64,000 nt of DNA from Comamonadaceae bacterium (GCA_947442105.1 CANEVH010000014.1:1-64000), one strand, 5' to 3'. Positions 19,092 through 30,736 are shown, counted from the first letter of the stretch. Program-made: numbers and translations. Notes: generated by a model from the sequence alone, not told the origin.

Positions 19092-19603
19092 TGAAAATCT
19101 CCTACAAGCAGACGTGGCTTGCCCTATTCCTAGCTGCAGCCAGTTTTGGCCTGATCGCGCAGGAATCCAGAATCGGCTATATCAACACGCAGCGCATTAC
19201 CACGGAGTCAGCAATCGCCAAGGCGGCGCAAGCCAAGTTGGAACAAGAGTTTTCCAAGCGCGGGAAAGAGCTGGCTGATTTGCAAGCCGCCTTGAAAACC
19301 TTTAGCGAAAAGTTTGAACGCGACGCGCCCACACTCACCGAGTCACAGCGTGCAAGCCGCCAAAAAGAGGGCGCCGAACTTAACCGTGACTTCCAGCGCA
19401 AGCAGCGTGAATACCAAGAAGATTTGAACGGTCGCCGCAACGAGGAGTTGCAGCAGGTACTAGACAAAGCGAACAAAGCCGTCAAAAAGGTGGCAGAAGA
19501 CGAAAAATACGACCTGGTCATCCAGGAGGTGGTGTACAGCAGCGCCCGGCATGACATCACCGAGAAGGTCTTGAAAATCCTCAACGCGGCGGCGGCCAAA
19601 TAG
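19091..19603 (+). CDS. ompH: OmpH/Skp periplasmic chaperone
   Basis: Trimeric jellyfish-shaped chaperone that carries unfolded outer-membrane proteins to BAM. The 170-residue protein has a signal peptide (residues 1-23, ending LIAQ), the strand [10 protein letters not shown], a long charged coiled-coil tentacle (about 45-125) and the return strand [13 protein letters not shown]. The ATG overlaps the bamA TAA, indicating translational coupling. Confidence 0.93.
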   Translation: MKISYKQTWLALFLAAASFGLIAQESRIGYINTQRITTESAIAKAAQAKLEQEFSKRGKELADLQAALKTFSEKFERDAPTLTESQRASRQKEGAELNRDFQRKQREYQEDLNGRRNEELQQVLDKANKAVKKVAEDEKYDLVIQEVVYSSARHDITEKVLKILNAAAAK

Positions 19604-19623
19604 GCCTGCTTCGTGCCGCAGGG

Positions 19624-20619
19624 GTGTCTGAACTAAGCCTGTCCGCCATCGTTGCTGCCTTGGGCGGGCAATTGCATGGCAATGCCGATTTGCAAATTTC
19701 CGGCTTGGCTTCGCTTGAGTCGGCCGGACCCAGCCACATCAGCTTTGTTAGCAACCCCAGATACCAGCAGCAACTGGCAGACACCCAAGCGGGCTGCGTC
19801 ATCGTCGGTCCAAGCCTCGCAGATGCAGCACAGCGCCGTGGCAGTTGCATTGTTGCGGACCAGCCGTATCTCTACTTTGCCCGCCTCACCCAGCTTTGGC
19901 GCTCCACCATGCGCGCCGCGCGCCCTGCGCTAGGCCGCTCAGCGCCTGCCATTCACCCTTCAGCGATTGTGGATGCTGGCGCGACGGTGCACCCGACAGC
20001 GCGCGTCGGAGCCCTGTGCGTCATTGAGCACGGTGCGCAGATCGGTGCAGAAACCCAACTCAAGGCCCGCGTCACCGTGGGCGAGGATTGCGTGATTGGC
20101 GCGCGCTGCTTGCTGCACAGCGGCGTGGTCATCGGCGCCGACGGATTCGGCTTCGCACCCAACGGCGACCGCTGGGAAAAAATTGAGCAGCTAGGCGCGG
20201 TGCGCATCGGCGACGATGTGGAAATTGGCGCCAACACCTGTGTGGACCGCGGCGCCTTGCAAGACACGGTGATTGAAGACGGTGTCAAACTCGACAACCT
20301 GATTCAGGTCGGGCACAACGTGCGCATTGGCCGCAATACGGCAGTAGCCGGTTGCGCGGGCATTGCTGGCAGCGCCACGATTGGCGCCCAGTGCACGATT
20401 GGCGGCGGCGCAGTGGTCTTGGGCCACCTGCAAATTGCCGATGGCGTGCATATTTCGGCCGCCACTGTGGTCAGCAAGTCGATCAAAACGCCCGGCCACT
20501 ACACGGGCTTTTTCCCCTTGGACGACAACGCGTCTTGGGAGCGCAACGCGGCCACACTCAAACAACTCCACACCCTGCGCGAGCGCATCAAAAAGTTAGA
20601 AAGCGAACCCAAGCCATGA
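19624..20619 (+). CDS. lpxD: UDP-3-O-(3-hydroxyacyl)glucosamine N-acyltransferase
   Basis: Third step of lipid A synthesis, adding the N-linked hydroxyacyl chain from acyl-ACP. The 331-residue protein has an N-terminal uridine-binding domain (1-105), then a left-handed beta-helix of hexapeptide repeats with [19 protein letters not shown], whose His is the expected catalytic base. The start is a GTG. The stop overlaps the fabZ start (ATGATGA). Confidence 0.95.
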   Translation: MSELSLSAIVAALGGQLHGNADLQISGLASLESAGPSHISFVSNPRYQQQLADTQAGCVIVGPSLADAAQRRGSCIVADQPYLYFARLTQLWRSTMRAARPALGRSAPAIHPSAIVDAGATVHPTARVGALCVIEHGAQIGAETQLKARVTVGEDCVIGARCLLHSGVVIGADGFGFAPNGDRWEKIEQLGAVRIGDDVEIGANTCVDRGALQDTVIEDGVKLDNLIQVGHNVRIGRNTAVAGCAGIAGSATIGAQCTIGGGAVVLGHLQIADGVHISAATVVSKSIKTPGHYTGFFPLDDNASWERNAATLKQLHTLRERIKKLESEPKP

Positions 20620-21065
20620 TGAATATTCACCAAATTCTCAAACAGTTGCCCCACCGCTATCCGTTTTTGCTGGTGGACCGGGTGCTGGAACTCGACAAAG
20701 GCAAGACCATCCAGGCGCTGAAAAACGTGACCATGAACGAGCCGTTTTTCGAGGGCCATTTCCCGCACCGCCCGGTCATGCCGGGGGTTTTGATGTTGGA
20801 GGCGCTGGCCCAGGCAGCGGCGCTGCTGGCCTTTGACGCGCTCAATACCTCGCCCAACGACGAGACGGTGTATTACTTTGCGGGCATCGACGGTGCGCGT
20901 TTTAAGCGACCGGTGGAGCCGGGCGACCAGCTGATTTTGGAGGTGGAGCTGCTGCGCATGAAAGCCGGCATCTTCAAGTTCAAGGCCCGCGCCAGCGTGG
21001 CAGGCGAGACGGCGGTGGAAGCCGAATTGACCTGCGCCATGCGCGCCATTGACCCGCAGGCTTGA
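20616..21065 (+). CDS. fabZ: 3-hydroxyacyl-[ACP] dehydratase
   Basis: Dehydrates 3-hydroxyacyl-ACP in fatty acid elongation and competes with lipid A synthesis for the same substrate pool. The 149-residue hot-dog protein has [16 protein letters not shown] and the catalytic His and Glu in [20 protein letters not shown]. The start at 20616 (MMNIHQIL) overlaps the lpxD stop; an upstream in-frame extension inside lpxD is not real. LpxA begins just after its stop. Confidence 0.96.
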   Translation: MMNIHQILKQLPHRYPFLLVDRVLELDKGKTIQALKNVTMNEPFFEGHFPHRPVMPGVLMLEALAQAAALLAFDALNTSPNDETVYYFAGIDGARFKRPVEPGDQLILEVELLRMKAGIFKFKARASVAGETAVEAELTCAMRAIDPQA

Positions 21066-21066
21066 T

Positions 21067-21861
21067 ATGGCGGCGATACATTCCACGGCGCTTGTGGACC
21101 CGCTGGCCGAGCTGGACTCGACGGTAACCGTTGGCCCGTACACGGTAATTGGCCCCCATGTGAAGGTCGGCGCCGGTACCACTATAGGCGCGCAATGCGT
21201 GATTGAGGGCCACACAACGATTGGCTGCGACAACCGCATCTTCCAGTTCAATTCGCTGGGCGCCATTCCCCAAGACAAAAAATACGCGGGCGAGCCTTGC
21301 GAATTGGTGATTGGCGACCGCAACACCATCCGCGAGTTTTGCACCTTCAACATCGGCTCGCCCGGTGATGTGGGTGTGACCCGTGTGGGCAACGACAACT
21401 GGATCATGGCCTATGTGCATCTGGCGCACGACTGCCAGGTAGGCGACCACACGATTTTTGCCAACAACTCGCAGCTTGCGGGCCACGTGGTGGTGGGCGA
21501 CTGGGTGATTTTGGGCGGCTTTACCGTGGTGCACCAGTTTGTGCGCTTGGGCGCGCACAGCATGACGGCGATGTGTTCGCTGCTGTTTGCCGACCTGCCG
21601 CCCTTTGTGATGTGCCAGGGCCAGCCCGCCGGTGCGCGCTCTATGAACTACGAGGGCCTGCGCCGGCGCGGCTTTTCACCGGAGCGCATTGCCGGCGTCA
21701 AAGCCATGCACAAAGCCCTGTACCGCGAAGACCTGACGCTGGAGCGCGCCCAGGCGCAAATCGCCACGCTCGTTGAAACCCGGCCCGAGACCGCGCCCGA
21801 TGTGGCCATGATGCTGGAGTTTTTGCGCCACACGCCGCCCCAGCGCGGCATTGTGCGTTGA
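21067..21861 (+). CDS. lpxA: UDP-N-acetylglucosamine O-acyltransferase
   Basis: First step of lipid A synthesis. The 264-residue protein is a hexapeptide beta-helix with the catalytic His in [14 protein letters not shown], the substrate region [16 protein letters not shown] and [17 protein letters not shown], and a helical C-terminal domain ([16 protein letters not shown]). ATG 21067 is one base after the fabZ stop. An in-frame start at 21049 inside fabZ is less likely. Confidence 0.96.
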   Translation: MAAIHSTALVDPLAELDSTVTVGPYTVIGPHVKVGAGTTIGAQCVIEGHTTIGCDNRIFQFNSLGAIPQDKKYAGEPCELVIGDRNTIREFCTFNIGSPGDVGVTRVGNDNWIMAYVHLAHDCQVGDHTIFANNSQLAGHVVVGDWVILGGFTVVHQFVRLGAHSMTAMCSLLFADLPPFVMCQGQPAGARSMNYEGLRRRGFSPERIAGVKAMHKALYREDLTLERAQAQIATLVETRPETAPDVAMMLEFLRHTPPQRGIVR

Positions 21862-23039
21862 CGCCTGCGCCTGTTGCCGACACCGGCGCATCGCTGTCCT
21901 TGGCGATGGTGGCGGGTGAAGCCTCGGGCGATCTCTTGGCCGGCTTGTTGTTGGGTGCGATGCGTAAGCGCTGGCCCGGCTTGCACGCCTCGGGCATTGG
22001 CGGGCCGCGCATGGCAGCGCAAGGCTTTGAAGCCTGGTGGCCGCACCACAAATTGTCGGTCCATGGTTTTGGCTGGGACGTGCTGTTGCGCTACCGCGAG
22101 ATTGTGGGCATACGCCGTCAGTTGCTGGCGCGCCTGGGCCGTGACAAACCCGCGCTGTTTATCGGCGTGGACGCGCCCGATTTCAACCTGCACCTCGAAG
22201 AAAACCTGCGTCGCCAGGGCGTCAAAACGGTGCATTTTGTGTGCCCCTCGGTTTGGGCTTGGCGCCCCGAGCGGCTGGACGTGATACGCCGCAGCGTGGA
22301 CCACATGCTCTGCATTTTTCCGTTCGAGCCGGCGTTGCTGGCGCAGCACGGCATCGCCGCCACCTATGTTGGTCATCCGCTGGCGCAGGTGATTCCGTTT
22401 CAGAGCGACCGCGCTGCCGCACGCCAGTCCTTGGGCTTGGCGCCGGGCGACGACGTGGTCGCGCTCTTGCCGGGCAGCCGCAAGTCGGAAGTGCGGTACC
22501 TGGCGCTGCGCTTTTTTGAAGCGGCGGCGCTCGTTCAGAAGGACTTGCCCGGCGTCAAGTTTGTGGTGCCCGCCGTGCCAGGTTTGCAGTCAGCCATTGA
22601 AGCCGCAGCGCAGCGCAGCGGCTTAGGCTCGCGTATCCAGATCGTCAGCGGCCAGTCGCACACCGTGCTGGCGGCCTGTGATGTGACGCTGATTGCCAGT
22701 GGCACTGCCACGCTAGAGGCTGCCCTGTTCAAGCGCCCGATGGTGATTGCGTACCGCATGGGTGCGCTGTCTTGGCGCATCATGCAGCGCAAAAAATTGC
22801 AGGCGTGGGTGGGCTTGCCCAACATCTTGTGCCAGGAATTTGTGGTGCCGGAATTGCTGCAAGACGCCGCCACGCCCCTGGCCTTGGCCGCAGGGGTGTT
22901 GGACTGGCTGCACGCCAAACACCAGCAGCCCGAAAAAATCCAGGCGCTGGAGGCGCGCTTTCTGGCCTTGCACCAGTTGCTGCAGCGCGATACCGCGCGC
23001 TTGGCGACCGAAGCGATAGAGGGCGTGCTCCGTGCCTAA
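21858..23039 (+). CDS. lpxB: Lipid-A-disaccharide synthase
   Basis: GT19 glycosyltransferase joining lipid X to UDP-diacylglucosamine. The 393-residue protein has [19 protein letters not shown], the [12 protein letters not shown] segment, [25 protein letters not shown] and the sugar-nucleotide site [20 protein letters not shown]. The start is a TTG that overlaps the lpxA stop (TTGA). The end overlaps rnhB by eight bases. Confidence 0.95.
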   Translation: MTPAPVADTGASLSLAMVAGEASGDLLAGLLLGAMRKRWPGLHASGIGGPRMAAQGFEAWWPHHKLSVHGFGWDVLLRYREIVGIRRQLLARLGRDKPALFIGVDAPDFNLHLEENLRRQGVKTVHFVCPSVWAWRPERLDVIRRSVDHMLCIFPFEPALLAQHGIAATYVGHPLAQVIPFQSDRAAARQSLGLAPGDDVVALLPGSRKSEVRYLALRFFEAAALVQKDLPGVKFVVPAVPGLQSAIEAAAQRSGLGSRIQIVSGQSHTVLAACDVTLIASGTATLEAALFKRPMVIAYRMGALSWRIMQRKKLQAWVGLPNILCQEFVVPELLQDAATPLALAAGVLDWLHAKHQQPEKIQALEARFLALHQLLQRDTARLATEAIEGVLRA

Positions 23040-23643
23040 GCGCCTCGCGACGGTGCAAGCCACTTTGCGCTGGAGCGTAGAGGGCCTGATTGCGGGGGTC
23101 GATGAAGCCGGGCGCGGCCCGCTCGCGGGTCCTGTGGTGGCCGCAGCCGTCATCCTGGACGATCGCAAGCCGATTCAAGGCCTGGCCGACTCCAAAAAAC
23201 TCAGCGCCAAGCGCCGCGAGGCCTTGTTTGACGAAATTCGCGCCAAAGCCTTGTGCTGCTCCACTGCCCAGGCCAGCGTGCAAGAGATTGACCAGCTCAA
23301 CATCCTGCAAGCCACACTGCTGGCCATGCGCCGCGCCGTGTTGGGCTTGCGCCTGCCGCCCAAGCTGGTGCTGGTGGACGGCAACCGGCTGCCGGTATTG
23401 GAGATGCGGGCGCAGGCCATTGTCAAAGGCGACGCGACGGTGCCCGCTATTTCAGCCGCATCAATATTGGCCAAAGTCAGCCGCGACCGCTGGTGCGCCG
23501 ACTACCACCAGCTGTTTCCCCACTACGGCTTTGCGCAGCACAAGGGCTACGGCACCGCCGAACACTTGGCCGCACTGCGCCAGCACGGCCCCTGCCCCGA
23601 ACATCGCCGCAGCTTTCGGCCCGTTGCCGAGTGCTTGCGATGA
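23032..23643 (+). CDS. rnhB: Ribonuclease HII
   Basis: Cleaves RNA in RNA-DNA hybrids, including single misinserted ribonucleotides. The 203-residue protein has the active-site strand [19 protein letters not shown] (Asp-Glu), VLVDGNRLP with the third acidic residue, and [17 protein letters not shown] with the fourth; [11 protein letters not shown] follows. The start is GTG inside the lpxB end. Confidence 0.95.
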   Translation: MPKRLATVQATLRWSVEGLIAGVDEAGRGPLAGPVVAAAVILDDRKPIQGLADSKKLSAKRREALFDEIRAKALCCSTAQASVQEIDQLNILQATLLAMRRAVLGLRLPPKLVLVDGNRLPVLEMRAQAIVKGDATVPAISAASILAKVSRDRWCADYHQLFPHYGFAQHKGYGTAEHLAALRQHGPCPEHRRSFRPVAECLR

Positions 23644-24434
23644 CCTTCATGCACCCTGGCATGCCGCCTTCCATGCACCCCATCGCCTCCCGCGACAACC
23701 CGCTGCTCAAAGAACTGCGCAAACTGGCCCAGGGCAATACCGCCTACCGCAAGACCGGGCGCTTTTGGGTGGAGGGCGACCACCTGTGTGGCGCAGCGCT
23801 CGTGCGCGGTCTGCAACCGGTGATTGCGGTGTTTGCCCAGTCGTACTGGCCGCAGGCCAGCGCGCAGTGGGCGTCGGCCGCCCCTAAAAACGTGGTGGTG
23901 CCAGACGCGCTGTTTGACGAAATCAGCGGCCTGGAGTCGCCCGCCAAGCTCGGCTTTGTACTGGATGTGCCCGCCCACAATGCCATAGCCCCGCATGCGC
24001 CCACCGTCATTCTGGACCGTGTGCAAGACGCGGGCAATGTGGGCTCTATTTTGCGCAGCGCTGCTGCCTTTGGCTTTCAGCAAGTGCTGGCGCTGCAAGA
24101 GACGGCGGCGCTGTGGTCGCCCAAAGTGCTGCGCGCGGGCATGGGCGCACATTTCGGCTTGCAGATGATCGAAGGCGTGGAAGAGGCGCAGTTGCTCGCG
24201 CTCCAGGTGCCGCTGGTGGTCACCAGCTCGCACCGAGGCACGCTGATCCAGCACTTGGCGCTGCCGTTTCCCTGCGCCTGGGTCATGGGCCACGAAGGGC
24301 AGGGCGTGCGCCAGAGCCTGATGGAGCGTGCGCAGGTGCATGTGCGCATCGGTCAGCCGGGGGGCGAAGAATCGCTCAATGTGGCAGCCGCCGCCGCAAT
24401 TTGTTTGCACGCTAGCGCCGTCGGCGCAGCCTGA
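23640..24434 (+). CDS. TrmH/SpoU-family RNA 2'-O-methyltransferase
   Basis: SAM-dependent ribose methylation of rRNA or tRNA through a trefoil-knot SPOUT fold. The 264-residue protein has an N-terminal substrate domain ([25 protein letters not shown]) and the SpoU motifs: 1, [20 protein letters not shown]; 2, [10 protein letters not shown]; 3, [14 protein letters not shown]. The ATG overlaps the rnhB stop (ATGA); a longer upstream frame runs into rnhB. The target base is not known; RlmB-like activity is one option. Confidence 0.9.
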   Translation: MTFMHPGMPPSMHPIASRDNPLLKELRKLAQGNTAYRKTGRFWVEGDHLCGAALVRGLQPVIAVFAQSYWPQASAQWASAAPKNVVVPDALFDEISGLESPAKLGFVLDVPAHNAIAPHAPTVILDRVQDAGNVGSILRSAAAFGFQQVLALQETAALWSPKVLRAGMGAHFGLQMIEGVEEAQLLALQVPLVVTSSHRGTLIQHLALPFPCAWVMGHEGQGVRQSLMERAQVHVRIGQPGGEESLNVAAAAAICLHASAVGAA

Positions 24435-24454
24435 GAGGTAAAAAGTCGCTGGGT

Positions 24455-24581
24455 TAGAATCGTAGGCTTTCCAGAAACCAGCCTCCCAAGCGCTCGAAAA
24501 GCCCCATCCCCTTCGAAAAACAGCAGCCAAGATGGACTCTTGAGCGCGCTTGGGCGCACCCTAACCCATTCGGAGAACCCA
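24455..24581 (+). promoter_or_regulatory. carA promoter and structured leader
   Basis: TAGAAT at 24455-24460 is a plausible -10. Downstream, CCCAAGCGCTC (24485-24495) pairs with GAGCGCGCTTGGG (24542-24554), leaving a two-base bulge and a 46-base loop, and ending 27 bases before the GTG start. A further GGGTTAG/CTAACCC pair (24451-24457 and 24561-24567) overlaps the -10, so it can form only in DNA or in a longer transcript. A control role is inference. Confidence 0.5.
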
Positions 24582-25748
24582 GTGCTTTTGTCTCTTCAGG
24601 GTCATACCCCCCCCGCCATCTTGGCGCTCGCAGACGGCACGGTCTATCTTGGCAATTCCATCGGAGCCGCAGGCTCCACCGTCGGTGAAGTGGTGTTCAA
24701 CACCTCTATGACCGGCTACCAAGAAATCCTGACCGACCCCAGCTACTGCCAGCAAATCGTCACGCTGACCTATCCCCACATCGGTAACTACGGCACCAAC
24801 CCCGAAGATGTGGAGTCCAACGCAGTGCACGCGGCCGGTTTGGTAATCAAAGACCTGCCGTTAATGGCGTCCAACTTTCGCAGCACCCAAACACTTGCAG
24901 CCTATCTGCAAGCCCACGGCACCGTGGCCATTGCCAATATCGACACCCGCCAACTGACACGCCAACTGCGCGAGCAGGGCGCGCAAAACGGTTGCATCTG
25001 GGCACTTGGCGCGGGCGAAACCGTGACCGACGCTGTCATCGCGCAAGCCGTGGCCGCAGCCAAAGCCGCGCCGTCCATGGCTGGCCTGGACCTGGCCCGT
25101 GTGGTTAGCGCCAACAGCAGCTACGCCTGGACCGAGACCGAGTGGGTGTTGGGCCAAGGCTACGGCCGGCAAACCGCGCCTAAATTTCATGTGGTGGCCT
25201 ATGACTTTGGCGTAAAGAAGAACATCTTGCGCATGCTCAGCGAGCGCGGTTGCCAGGTCACGGTGGTGCCTGCGCAAACTTCCGCGACGGAGGTGCAAAA
25301 GCTGCAACCTAACGGCATTTTCCTGAGCAACGGCCCCGGCGACCCCGAGCCTTGCGACTACGCCATCGAGGCGGCCAAGGTCTTGATCGAATCCGGCACC
25401 CCAGTGTTCGGCATTTGCCTGGGCCACCAGATCATGGCGCTGGCCTCGGGCGCCAAGACCTTCAAAATGAAGTTCGGCCACCACGGCGCCAACCATCCGG
25501 TCAAAGACTTGGGAACCGGGCGCGTCAGCATTACCAGCCAGAACCATGGTTTTGCGGTGGATGAAAAAACCCTGCCTGCCAACTTGCGTGCCACCCATAT
25601 CAGCCTGTTCGACGGCACTTTGCAGGGGCTGGAGCGCACGGACAAACCGGCGTTTTGCTTCCAGGGCCACCCGGAGGCCTCGCCTGGTCCGCACGACATT
25701 GGCTACCTGTTTGACCGCTTTATCCGGGAGATGGAGCAGCGGGCATGA
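24582..25748 (+). CDS. carA: Carbamoyl-phosphate synthase small subunit
   Basis: Glutamine amidotransferase that supplies ammonia to CarB for arginine and pyrimidine synthesis. The 388-residue protein has the CPSase small-chain N-terminal domain ([34 protein letters not shown]) and a class I GATase domain with the nucleophile in FGICLGHQ and the His-Glu pair in [14 protein letters not shown] 24582 is preferred because GGAG lies seven bases upstream. The stop overlaps the next start. Confidence 0.96.
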   Translation: MLLSLQGHTPPAILALADGTVYLGNSIGAAGSTVGEVVFNTSMTGYQEILTDPSYCQQIVTLTYPHIGNYGTNPEDVESNAVHAAGLVIKDLPLMASNFRSTQTLAAYLQAHGTVAIANIDTRQLTRQLREQGAQNGCIWALGAGETVTDAVIAQAVAAAKAAPSMAGLDLARVVSANSSYAWTETEWVLGQGYGRQTAPKFHVVAYDFGVKKNILRMLSERGCQVTVVPAQTSATEVQKLQPNGIFLSNGPGDPEPCDYAIEAAKVLIESGTPVFGICLGHQIMALASGAKTFKMKFGHHGANHPVKDLGTGRVSITSQNHGFAVDEKTLPANLRATHISLFDGTLQGLERTDKPAFCFQGHPEASPGPHDIGYLFDRFIREMEQRA

Positions 25749-26401
25749 GCTTTTACGGCGTCACCGACCTGTGGACGTATGTGATTGGCGCGTTTGGCAT
25801 CATTTTGCTGCCCGGGCCCAATTCGCTGTTCATCTTGTCAGTGGCCACAGCCCGCGGCGTCAAGCCGGGTTTTCAGGGCGCCTTGGGTGTTTTCCTGGGT
25901 GATACGGTGCTGCTGGCGCTGGTGGGTCTGGGCGCTGCCGGCTTGCTGCGCACTACCCCCGCGCTGTTTATGGTGGTGAAGTACGCCGGGGCGGCTTATT
26001 TGAGCTGGGTCGGACTGCAATTGATATGGGCTGCGTTCAAGAAGTGGCGTTCGCCCGCTGTGCCCACGGCGGAGCTGCAAGAAGTACCGGCGCACATGGC
26101 GCATCCTTTCAAGCGCGCCCTGTTGGTGAGCCTGTTGAACCCGAAGGCCATTCTGTTCCTACTGTCGTTTTTCGTGCAGTTTATTGATCCGGCGTACGAG
26201 ACGCCGGTGGTGCCCTTCTTGATACTGAGCGCCATCGTCATGGGTTTTAGCGCGCTGTATTTGTCGGTGCTGATTTTTGCGGGCGCCCGCTTGGCGCAGG
26301 GTTTTCGGGCCCGCCAGAAGTTGTCCGCCAGCCTGTCAAGCGCCGTGGGCGCGGTATTTGTGTGGTTTGGGATCAAGTTGGCCAACGCCAGCCTGGCCTG
26401 A
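25745..26401 (+). CDS. LysE/RhtB-family amino acid exporter
   Basis: A 218-residue inner-membrane exporter with about six transmembrane segments. The N-terminal motif [20 protein letters not shown] is the LysE/RhtB signature, and [19 protein letters not shown] is the second conserved segment. It resembles leucine exporter LeuE, though specificity is not proven. The ATG overlaps the carA stop (ATGA) and carB follows 76 bases later, so it is translated as part of the carAB operon. Confidence 0.9.
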   Translation: MSFYGVTDLWTYVIGAFGIILLPGPNSLFILSVATARGVKPGFQGALGVFLGDTVLLALVGLGAAGLLRTTPALFMVVKYAGAAYLSWVGLQLIWAAFKKWRSPAVPTAELQEVPAHMAHPFKRALLVSLLNPKAILFLLSFFVQFIDPAYETPVVPFLILSAIVMGFSALYLSVLIFAGARLAQGFRARQKLSASLSSAVGAVFVWFGIKLANASLA

Positions 26402-26477
26402 AACCCCAAGGAATTTTTTAGTCATAGTGGCCGCGCCCGGTGCGCGGCCCGCAGAAAAGTAAAGAGCAGCAGAGAAC

Positions 26478-29400
26478 ATGCCAAAACGCAGCGACATTAA
26501 AAGCATTCTGATCATCGGCGCGGGGCCCATCATCATCGGCCAAGCCTGCGAGTTTGATTACTCGGGTGTGCAGGCTTGCAAGGCCTTGCGCGAAGAGGGC
26601 TACAAGGTCATTCTGATCAACAGCAACCCCGCCACCATCATGACCGACCCGGACACGGCGGACGTCACTTACATCGAACCCATCACCTGGCAGACGGTGG
26701 AAAAAATCATCGCCAAGGAAAAGCCCGACGCGATATTGCCCACCATGGGCGGCCAGACCGCGCTGAACTGCGCGCTGGACCTGTGGCACCACGGTGTGCT
26801 GGAGAAATACAAGGTCGAACTCATTGGCGCCACGCCCGAGGCCATCGACAAGGCCGAAGACCGTCTGAAGTTCAAAGACGCGATGACCAAGATCGGCCTG
26901 GGTTCGGCACGCTCAGGCATCGCCCACAGCATGATTGATGCCTGGGCCGTGCAAAAGACCCTGGGTTTCCCCACTGTCATCCGCCCCAGCTTCACGCTGG
27001 GCGGCACTGGTGGCGGCATTGCCTACAACTCCGAAGAATTTGAGACCATTTGTAAGCGCGGCCTAGAAGCCTCGCCCACCAACGAGCTGCTGATTGAAGA
27101 GTCGCTGCTGGGCTGGAAAGAGTACGAGATGGAAGTGGTGCGCGACAAGGCGGACAACTGCATCATCGTCTGCTCGATTGAAAACCTGGACCCCATGGGC
27201 GTGCACACCGGCGACTCCATCACCGTGGCCCCGGCGCAAACGTTGACCGACAAGGAATACCAGATTCTGCGCAACGCCAGCCTGGCTGTGCTGCGCGAAA
27301 TTGGCGTGGACACCGGTGGCTCCAACGTGCAGTTCTCCATCAACCCGGTCGATGGCCGTATGGTGGTCATTGAGATGAACCCACGCGTGTCACGTTCCAG
27401 CGCGCTGGCTTCCAAGGCCACGGGTTTCCCGATTGCCAAAATCGCCGCCAAGCTGGCCGTCGGCTTTACCCTGGACGAGCTGCGCAACGACATTACCGGC
27501 GGTGCGACCCCGGCATCGTTCGAGCCCAGCATCGACTACGTGGTCACCAAAATTCCGCGTTTTGCGTTTGAGAAATTCCCCGCCGCTGACAGCCGCCTCA
27601 CCACCCAAATGAAGTCGGTGGGCGAGGTGATGGCGATGGGCCGCACCTTTCAAGAGTCCTTCCAGAAAGCCCTGCGCGGCCTGGAAGTGGGCGTGGACGG
27701 CATGAACGAAAAAACCCAAGACCGCGAAGTGCTGGAAAAAGAGCTGGGCGAGCCCGGCCCCGAGCGCATCTGGTATGTGGGCGACGCCTTTGCCCAGGGC
27801 ATGAGCGTGGACGAAGTGTTTGCGCTGACCAAGATCGACCCTTGGTTTTTGGTGCAGATTGAGCAAATCGTCAAGATTGAGCTGGAAATTGAGCAACTGC
27901 CCCAGCCCGCCACCGGCTCAAGCTTGGACGCCGTGGACGCGCCCACGCTGCGCGCGCTCAAGCAAAAGGGCTTTTCCGATCGCCGCCTGGCGCGCCAGTT
28001 CAAAACCACCGACACCGCCGTGCGCAACAAGCGCATCGCCCTGGGCGTGCGCCCGGTCTACAAGCGGGTGGACACCTGCGCGGCCGAGTTTGGCACGCAC
28101 ACCGCTTACATGTACTCGACCTACGAGGCTGAAGGCGCCGAGTGCGAGGCGGCGCCGACCACCAACAAAAAAATCATGGTGCTCGGTGGCGGCCCCAACC
28201 GCATAGGCCAAGGCATTGAGTTTGACTACTGCTGCGTGCACGCGGCGCTGGCGATGCGCGAGGACGGTTACGAGACCATCATGGTCAACTGCAACCCCGA
28301 GACCGTATCCACCGACTACGACACCTCGGACCGCCTGTATTTCGAGCCGCTCACGCTCGAAGATGTGCTGGAAATCGTGGACAAGGAAAAGCCCGTCGGC
28401 GTGATCGTGCAGTACGGCGGCCAAACGCCCCTGAAGCTGGCGCTCGATCTGGAAGCCAACGGCGTGCCCATCATCGGCACCAGTCCGGACATGATTGACG
28501 CCGCCGAAGACCGCGAGCGCTTCCAAAAGCTGCTGCATGCGCTGGAGCTGCGCCAACCGCCCAACGCCACCGCCCGCACCGAACCCGAAGCGCTGGAAAA
28601 AGCCGCCGCCCTGGGCTACCCGCTGGTCGTTCGCCCCAGCTATGTGCTTGGCGGCCGCGCCATGGAAATCGTGCACGAGCAGCGCGACCTGGAGCGCTAT
28701 ATGCGCGAAGCCGTCAAAGTCAGCCACGACTCGCCGGTGCTGCTGGACCGCTTTTTGAACGACGCCATCGAGTGCGATGTGGACTGCATCCGTGATTCAG
28801 TAGGCGCCACCTGGATTGGCGGCGTGATGGAGCACATTGAGCAAGCGGGCGTGCACAGCGGCGACTCCGCCTGTTCGCTGCCGCCCTACAGCTTGAGTGC
28901 CGCCACGGTCGCCGAGATCAAGCGCCAAACGGCGGCCATGGCGCAGGCGCTGCACGTGGTGGGTCTAATGAACGTGCAGTTCGCCATCCAAAACGTGGAT
29001 GGCAAAGACGTAATTTTTGTGCTCGAAGTGAACCCGCGTGCCAGCCGCACCGTGCCTTTTGTCAGCAAGGCCACCGGCGTGCAACTGGCCAAAGTGGCCG
29101 CGCGCTGCATGGTCGGGCAAACCTTGGCGCAGCAGGGCGTGACCAAAGAGGTGACGCCACCGTATTTCAGCGTCAAAGAGGCAGTGTTTCCTTTTGTCAA
29201 ATTCCCGGGCGTCGATACGATTTTGGGCCCAGAGATGAAGTCCACTGGTGAGGTCATGGGCGTGGGCAAAACCTTTGGTGAGGCCTTTGTGAAGTCGCAG
29301 CTTGGCGCAGGCACCAAGCTGCCGCGCTCGGGACGTGCCTTTATCTCGGTCAAGCAATCGGACAAGGCCCGTGCGGTAGACGTTGCGCGCAAGCTTGCCG

Positions 29401-29732
29401 CCATGGGTTTCGAGCTGCTGGCCACCAAAGGCACGGCCTTGGCCATTAGCGGCGCAGGCGTGGCCTGCCGGACGGTGAACAAAGTTACCGAAGGCCGCCC
29501 GCACATCGTGGACATGATCAAGAACAACGAAGTCGCCCTGGTGGTCAATACGGTGGAAGGGCGGCGTAACGCGATTGCCGATTCGCGCCAGATTCGTACC
29601 TCGGCGCTTTTGGCCCGCGTCACCACGTTCACCACGATTGCGGGGGCTGAAGCCGCGGTTGAAGGCATGAAGTACCTGGACGATTTGGGCGTCATTTCGG
29701 TGCAGGAAATGCACGCCCAACTCTTGGCATAA
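26478..29732 (+). CDS. carB: Carbamoyl-phosphate synthase large subunit
   Basis: Makes carbamoyl phosphate from bicarbonate, ammonia and two ATP. The 1084-residue protein has duplicated ATP-grasp halves: the first opens with [20 protein letters not shown], the second near residue 560 with [20 protein letters not shown], with the oligomerisation domain between and an allosteric MGS-type domain at about 940-1084 ([17 protein letters not shown]). Length is normal for the family. Confidence 0.98.
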   Translation: MPKRSDIKSILIIGAGPIIIGQACEFDYSGVQACKALREEGYKVILINSNPATIMTDPDTADVTYIEPITWQTVEKIIAKEKPDAILPTMGGQTALNCALDLWHHGVLEKYKVELIGATPEAIDKAEDRLKFKDAMTKIGLGSARSGIAHSMIDAWAVQKTLGFPTVIRPSFTLGGTGGGIAYNSEEFETICKRGLEASPTNELLIEESLLGWKEYEMEVVRDKADNCIIVCSIENLDPMGVHTGDSITVAPAQTLTDKEYQILRNASLAVLREIGVDTGGSNVQFSINPVDGRMVVIEMNPRVSRSSALASKATGFPIAKIAAKLAVGFTLDELRNDITGGATPASFEPSIDYVVTKIPRFAFEKFPAADSRLTTQMKSVGEVMAMGRTFQESFQKALRGLEVGVDGMNEKTQDREVLEKELGEPGPERIWYVGDAFAQGMSVDEVFALTKIDPWFLVQIEQIVKIELEIEQLPQPATGSSLDAVDAPTLRALKQKGFSDRRLARQFKTTDTAVRNKRIALGVRPVYKRVDTCAAEFGTHTAYMYSTYEAEGAECEAAPTTNKKIMVLGGGPNRIGQGIEFDYCCVHAALAMREDGYETIMVNCNPETVSTDYDTSDRLYFEPLTLEDVLEIVDKEKPVGVIVQYGGQTPLKLALDLEANGVPIIGTSPDMIDAAEDRERFQKLLHALELRQPPNATARTEPEALEKAAALGYPLVVRPSYVLGGRAMEIVHEQRDLERYMREAVKVSHDSPVLLDRFLNDAIECDVDCIRDSVGATWIGGVMEHIEQAGVHSGDSACSLPPYSLSAATVAEIKRQTAAMAQALHVVGLMNVQFAIQNVDGKDVIFVLEVNPRASRTVPFVSKATGVQLAKVAARCMVGQTLAQQGVTKEVTPPYFSVKEAVFPFVKFPGVDTILGPEMKSTGEVMGVGKTFGEAFVKSQLGAGTKLPRSGRAFISVKQSDKARAVDVARKLAAMGFELLATKGTALAISGAGVACRTVNKVTEGRPHIVDMIKNNEVALVVNTVEGRRNAIADSRQIRTSALLARVTTFTTIAGAEAAVEGMKYLDDLGVISVQEMHAQLLA

Positions 29733-29749
29733 TCCGCGCATTCTTTGCA

Positions 29750-29796
29750 GGGACAGTGCAGCGCGTGGGCGCGGTACTGTCCCGCTTTCTTTTTGT
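29750..29796 (+). terminator. Terminator-like hairpin after carB
   Basis: GGGACAGT (29750-29757) pairs with ACTGTCCC (29776-29783), with CGCG/CGCG inside the loop, followed by GCTTTCTTTTTG. It separates carB from greA. Confidence 0.7.
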
Positions 29797-29820
29797 CTGT
29801 CTGATTTACCGAATTTCCTT

Positions 29821-30297
29821 ATGGCCACCATTCCCCTGACCAAACGCGGCGCCGAAATCCTGAAAGCCGAGTTGCACAAACTCAAGACGGTGGAGCGCCC
29901 CTGGGTCATCAACGCCATCTCCGAAGCCCGTGCGCAGGGTGACTTGAGCGAAAACGCTGAATACGACGCCGCCAAAGACCGCCAAGGCTTTATCGAAGGC
30001 CGCATCCAGGAAGTCGAAGGCAAGCTTTCAGTCGCGCAAGTGATAGACCCGGCCGCGCTGGATGCGGGCGGCCGCGTGGTGTTTGGCGCCACGGTCGACC
30101 TCGAAGAGGAAGAAACCGGTGAGCGGGTGACTTACCAAATCGTCGGCGAAGACGAAGCCGACCTCAAACTCGGCCTGATCAACGTCAGCTCACCCATTGC
30201 CCGCGCTTTGATTGGAAAGGAAGAGGGCGACACTGCGGTGGTAATCGCGCCTGGCGGCGACAAGGCCTACGAAATCGTGGCGGTGCGCTACGTCTAA
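29821..30297 (+). CDS. greA: Transcription elongation factor GreA
   Basis: Stimulates transcript cleavage by backtracked RNA polymerase. The 158-residue protein has the N-terminal coiled coil with the acidic tip (AQGDLSENAEYDAAKDRQ, about 40-57) and the FKBP-like C-terminal domain (INVSSPIARALIGKEEGDTA). It often follows carB in betaproteobacteria. Confidence 0.97.
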   Translation: MATIPLTKRGAEILKAELHKLKTVERPWVINAISEARAQGDLSENAEYDAAKDRQGFIEGRIQEVEGKLSVAQVIDPAALDAGGRVVFGATVDLEEEETGERVTYQIVGEDEADLKLGLINVSSPIARALIGKEEGDTAVVIAPGGDKAYEIVAVRYV

Positions 30298-30307
30298 GCG
30301 GGCGCTC

Positions 30308-30733
30308 TTGGCCCGCAGTGCAGCCCTTTGGCTTGCTGCTGCCTGGGCCTTCTCATTGACCACGCTGGGTTTTTTCGTGGTGCCCATGCTGTTTATCTAT
30401 CTGCCCAGCCCCGCGCTGGCGGGCGCCATGGCAGGGCACTTGTTCCAAGCGCAGACGGGTGTTTCATGCGGCTGCGCGCTCTTGCTGCTGGTTTGTGCGT
30501 GGCGCGAGTCTGCGGATGCCAGGACGAAGCGATGGGTAGCGGTGGTGTTGCTAGGCTTGGTTTGTGCGCTGGCAGCCGAGTTTTGGGTTTCGCCGCACAT
30601 CATTGCACGGGATAACTTGGCCTTTTGGCACCGCTTAGGAAGTGGGCTCTACCTGCTGCAGTGGCTGTGCGCCGTGGCGGTGTTTCATAGGCACGCCAAG
30701 CGCTGCAACAGCAGCAGCGCGGCGAGTGCCTGA
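30308..30733 (+). CDS. DUF4149-like small membrane protein
   Basis: A 141-residue protein with four predicted transmembrane segments (about 5-30, 38-62, 76-95, 107-127), matching the small DUF4149 family of unknown function. The segment FVVPMLFIYLP and the last helix LGSGLYLLQWLCAVAVF fit that family. TTG 30308 is the only start that keeps the first helix. It follows greA by ten bases and its end faces yhbY. Confidence 0.72.
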   Translation: MARSAALWLAAAWAFSLTTLGFFVVPMLFIYLPSPALAGAMAGHLFQAQTGVSCGCALLLLVCAWRESADARTKRWVAVVLLGLVCALAAEFWVSPHIIARDNLAFWHRLGSGLYLLQWLCAVAVFHRHAKRCNSSSAASA

Positions 30734-30736
30734 CGC

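Noticed and set aside
23547-24530. 327-residue minus-strand open frame
   Set aside because: Antisense to the TrmH-family gene, which carries all SpoU motifs.
24861-25694. 277-residue minus-strand open frame
   Set aside because: Antisense to carA; no start signal.
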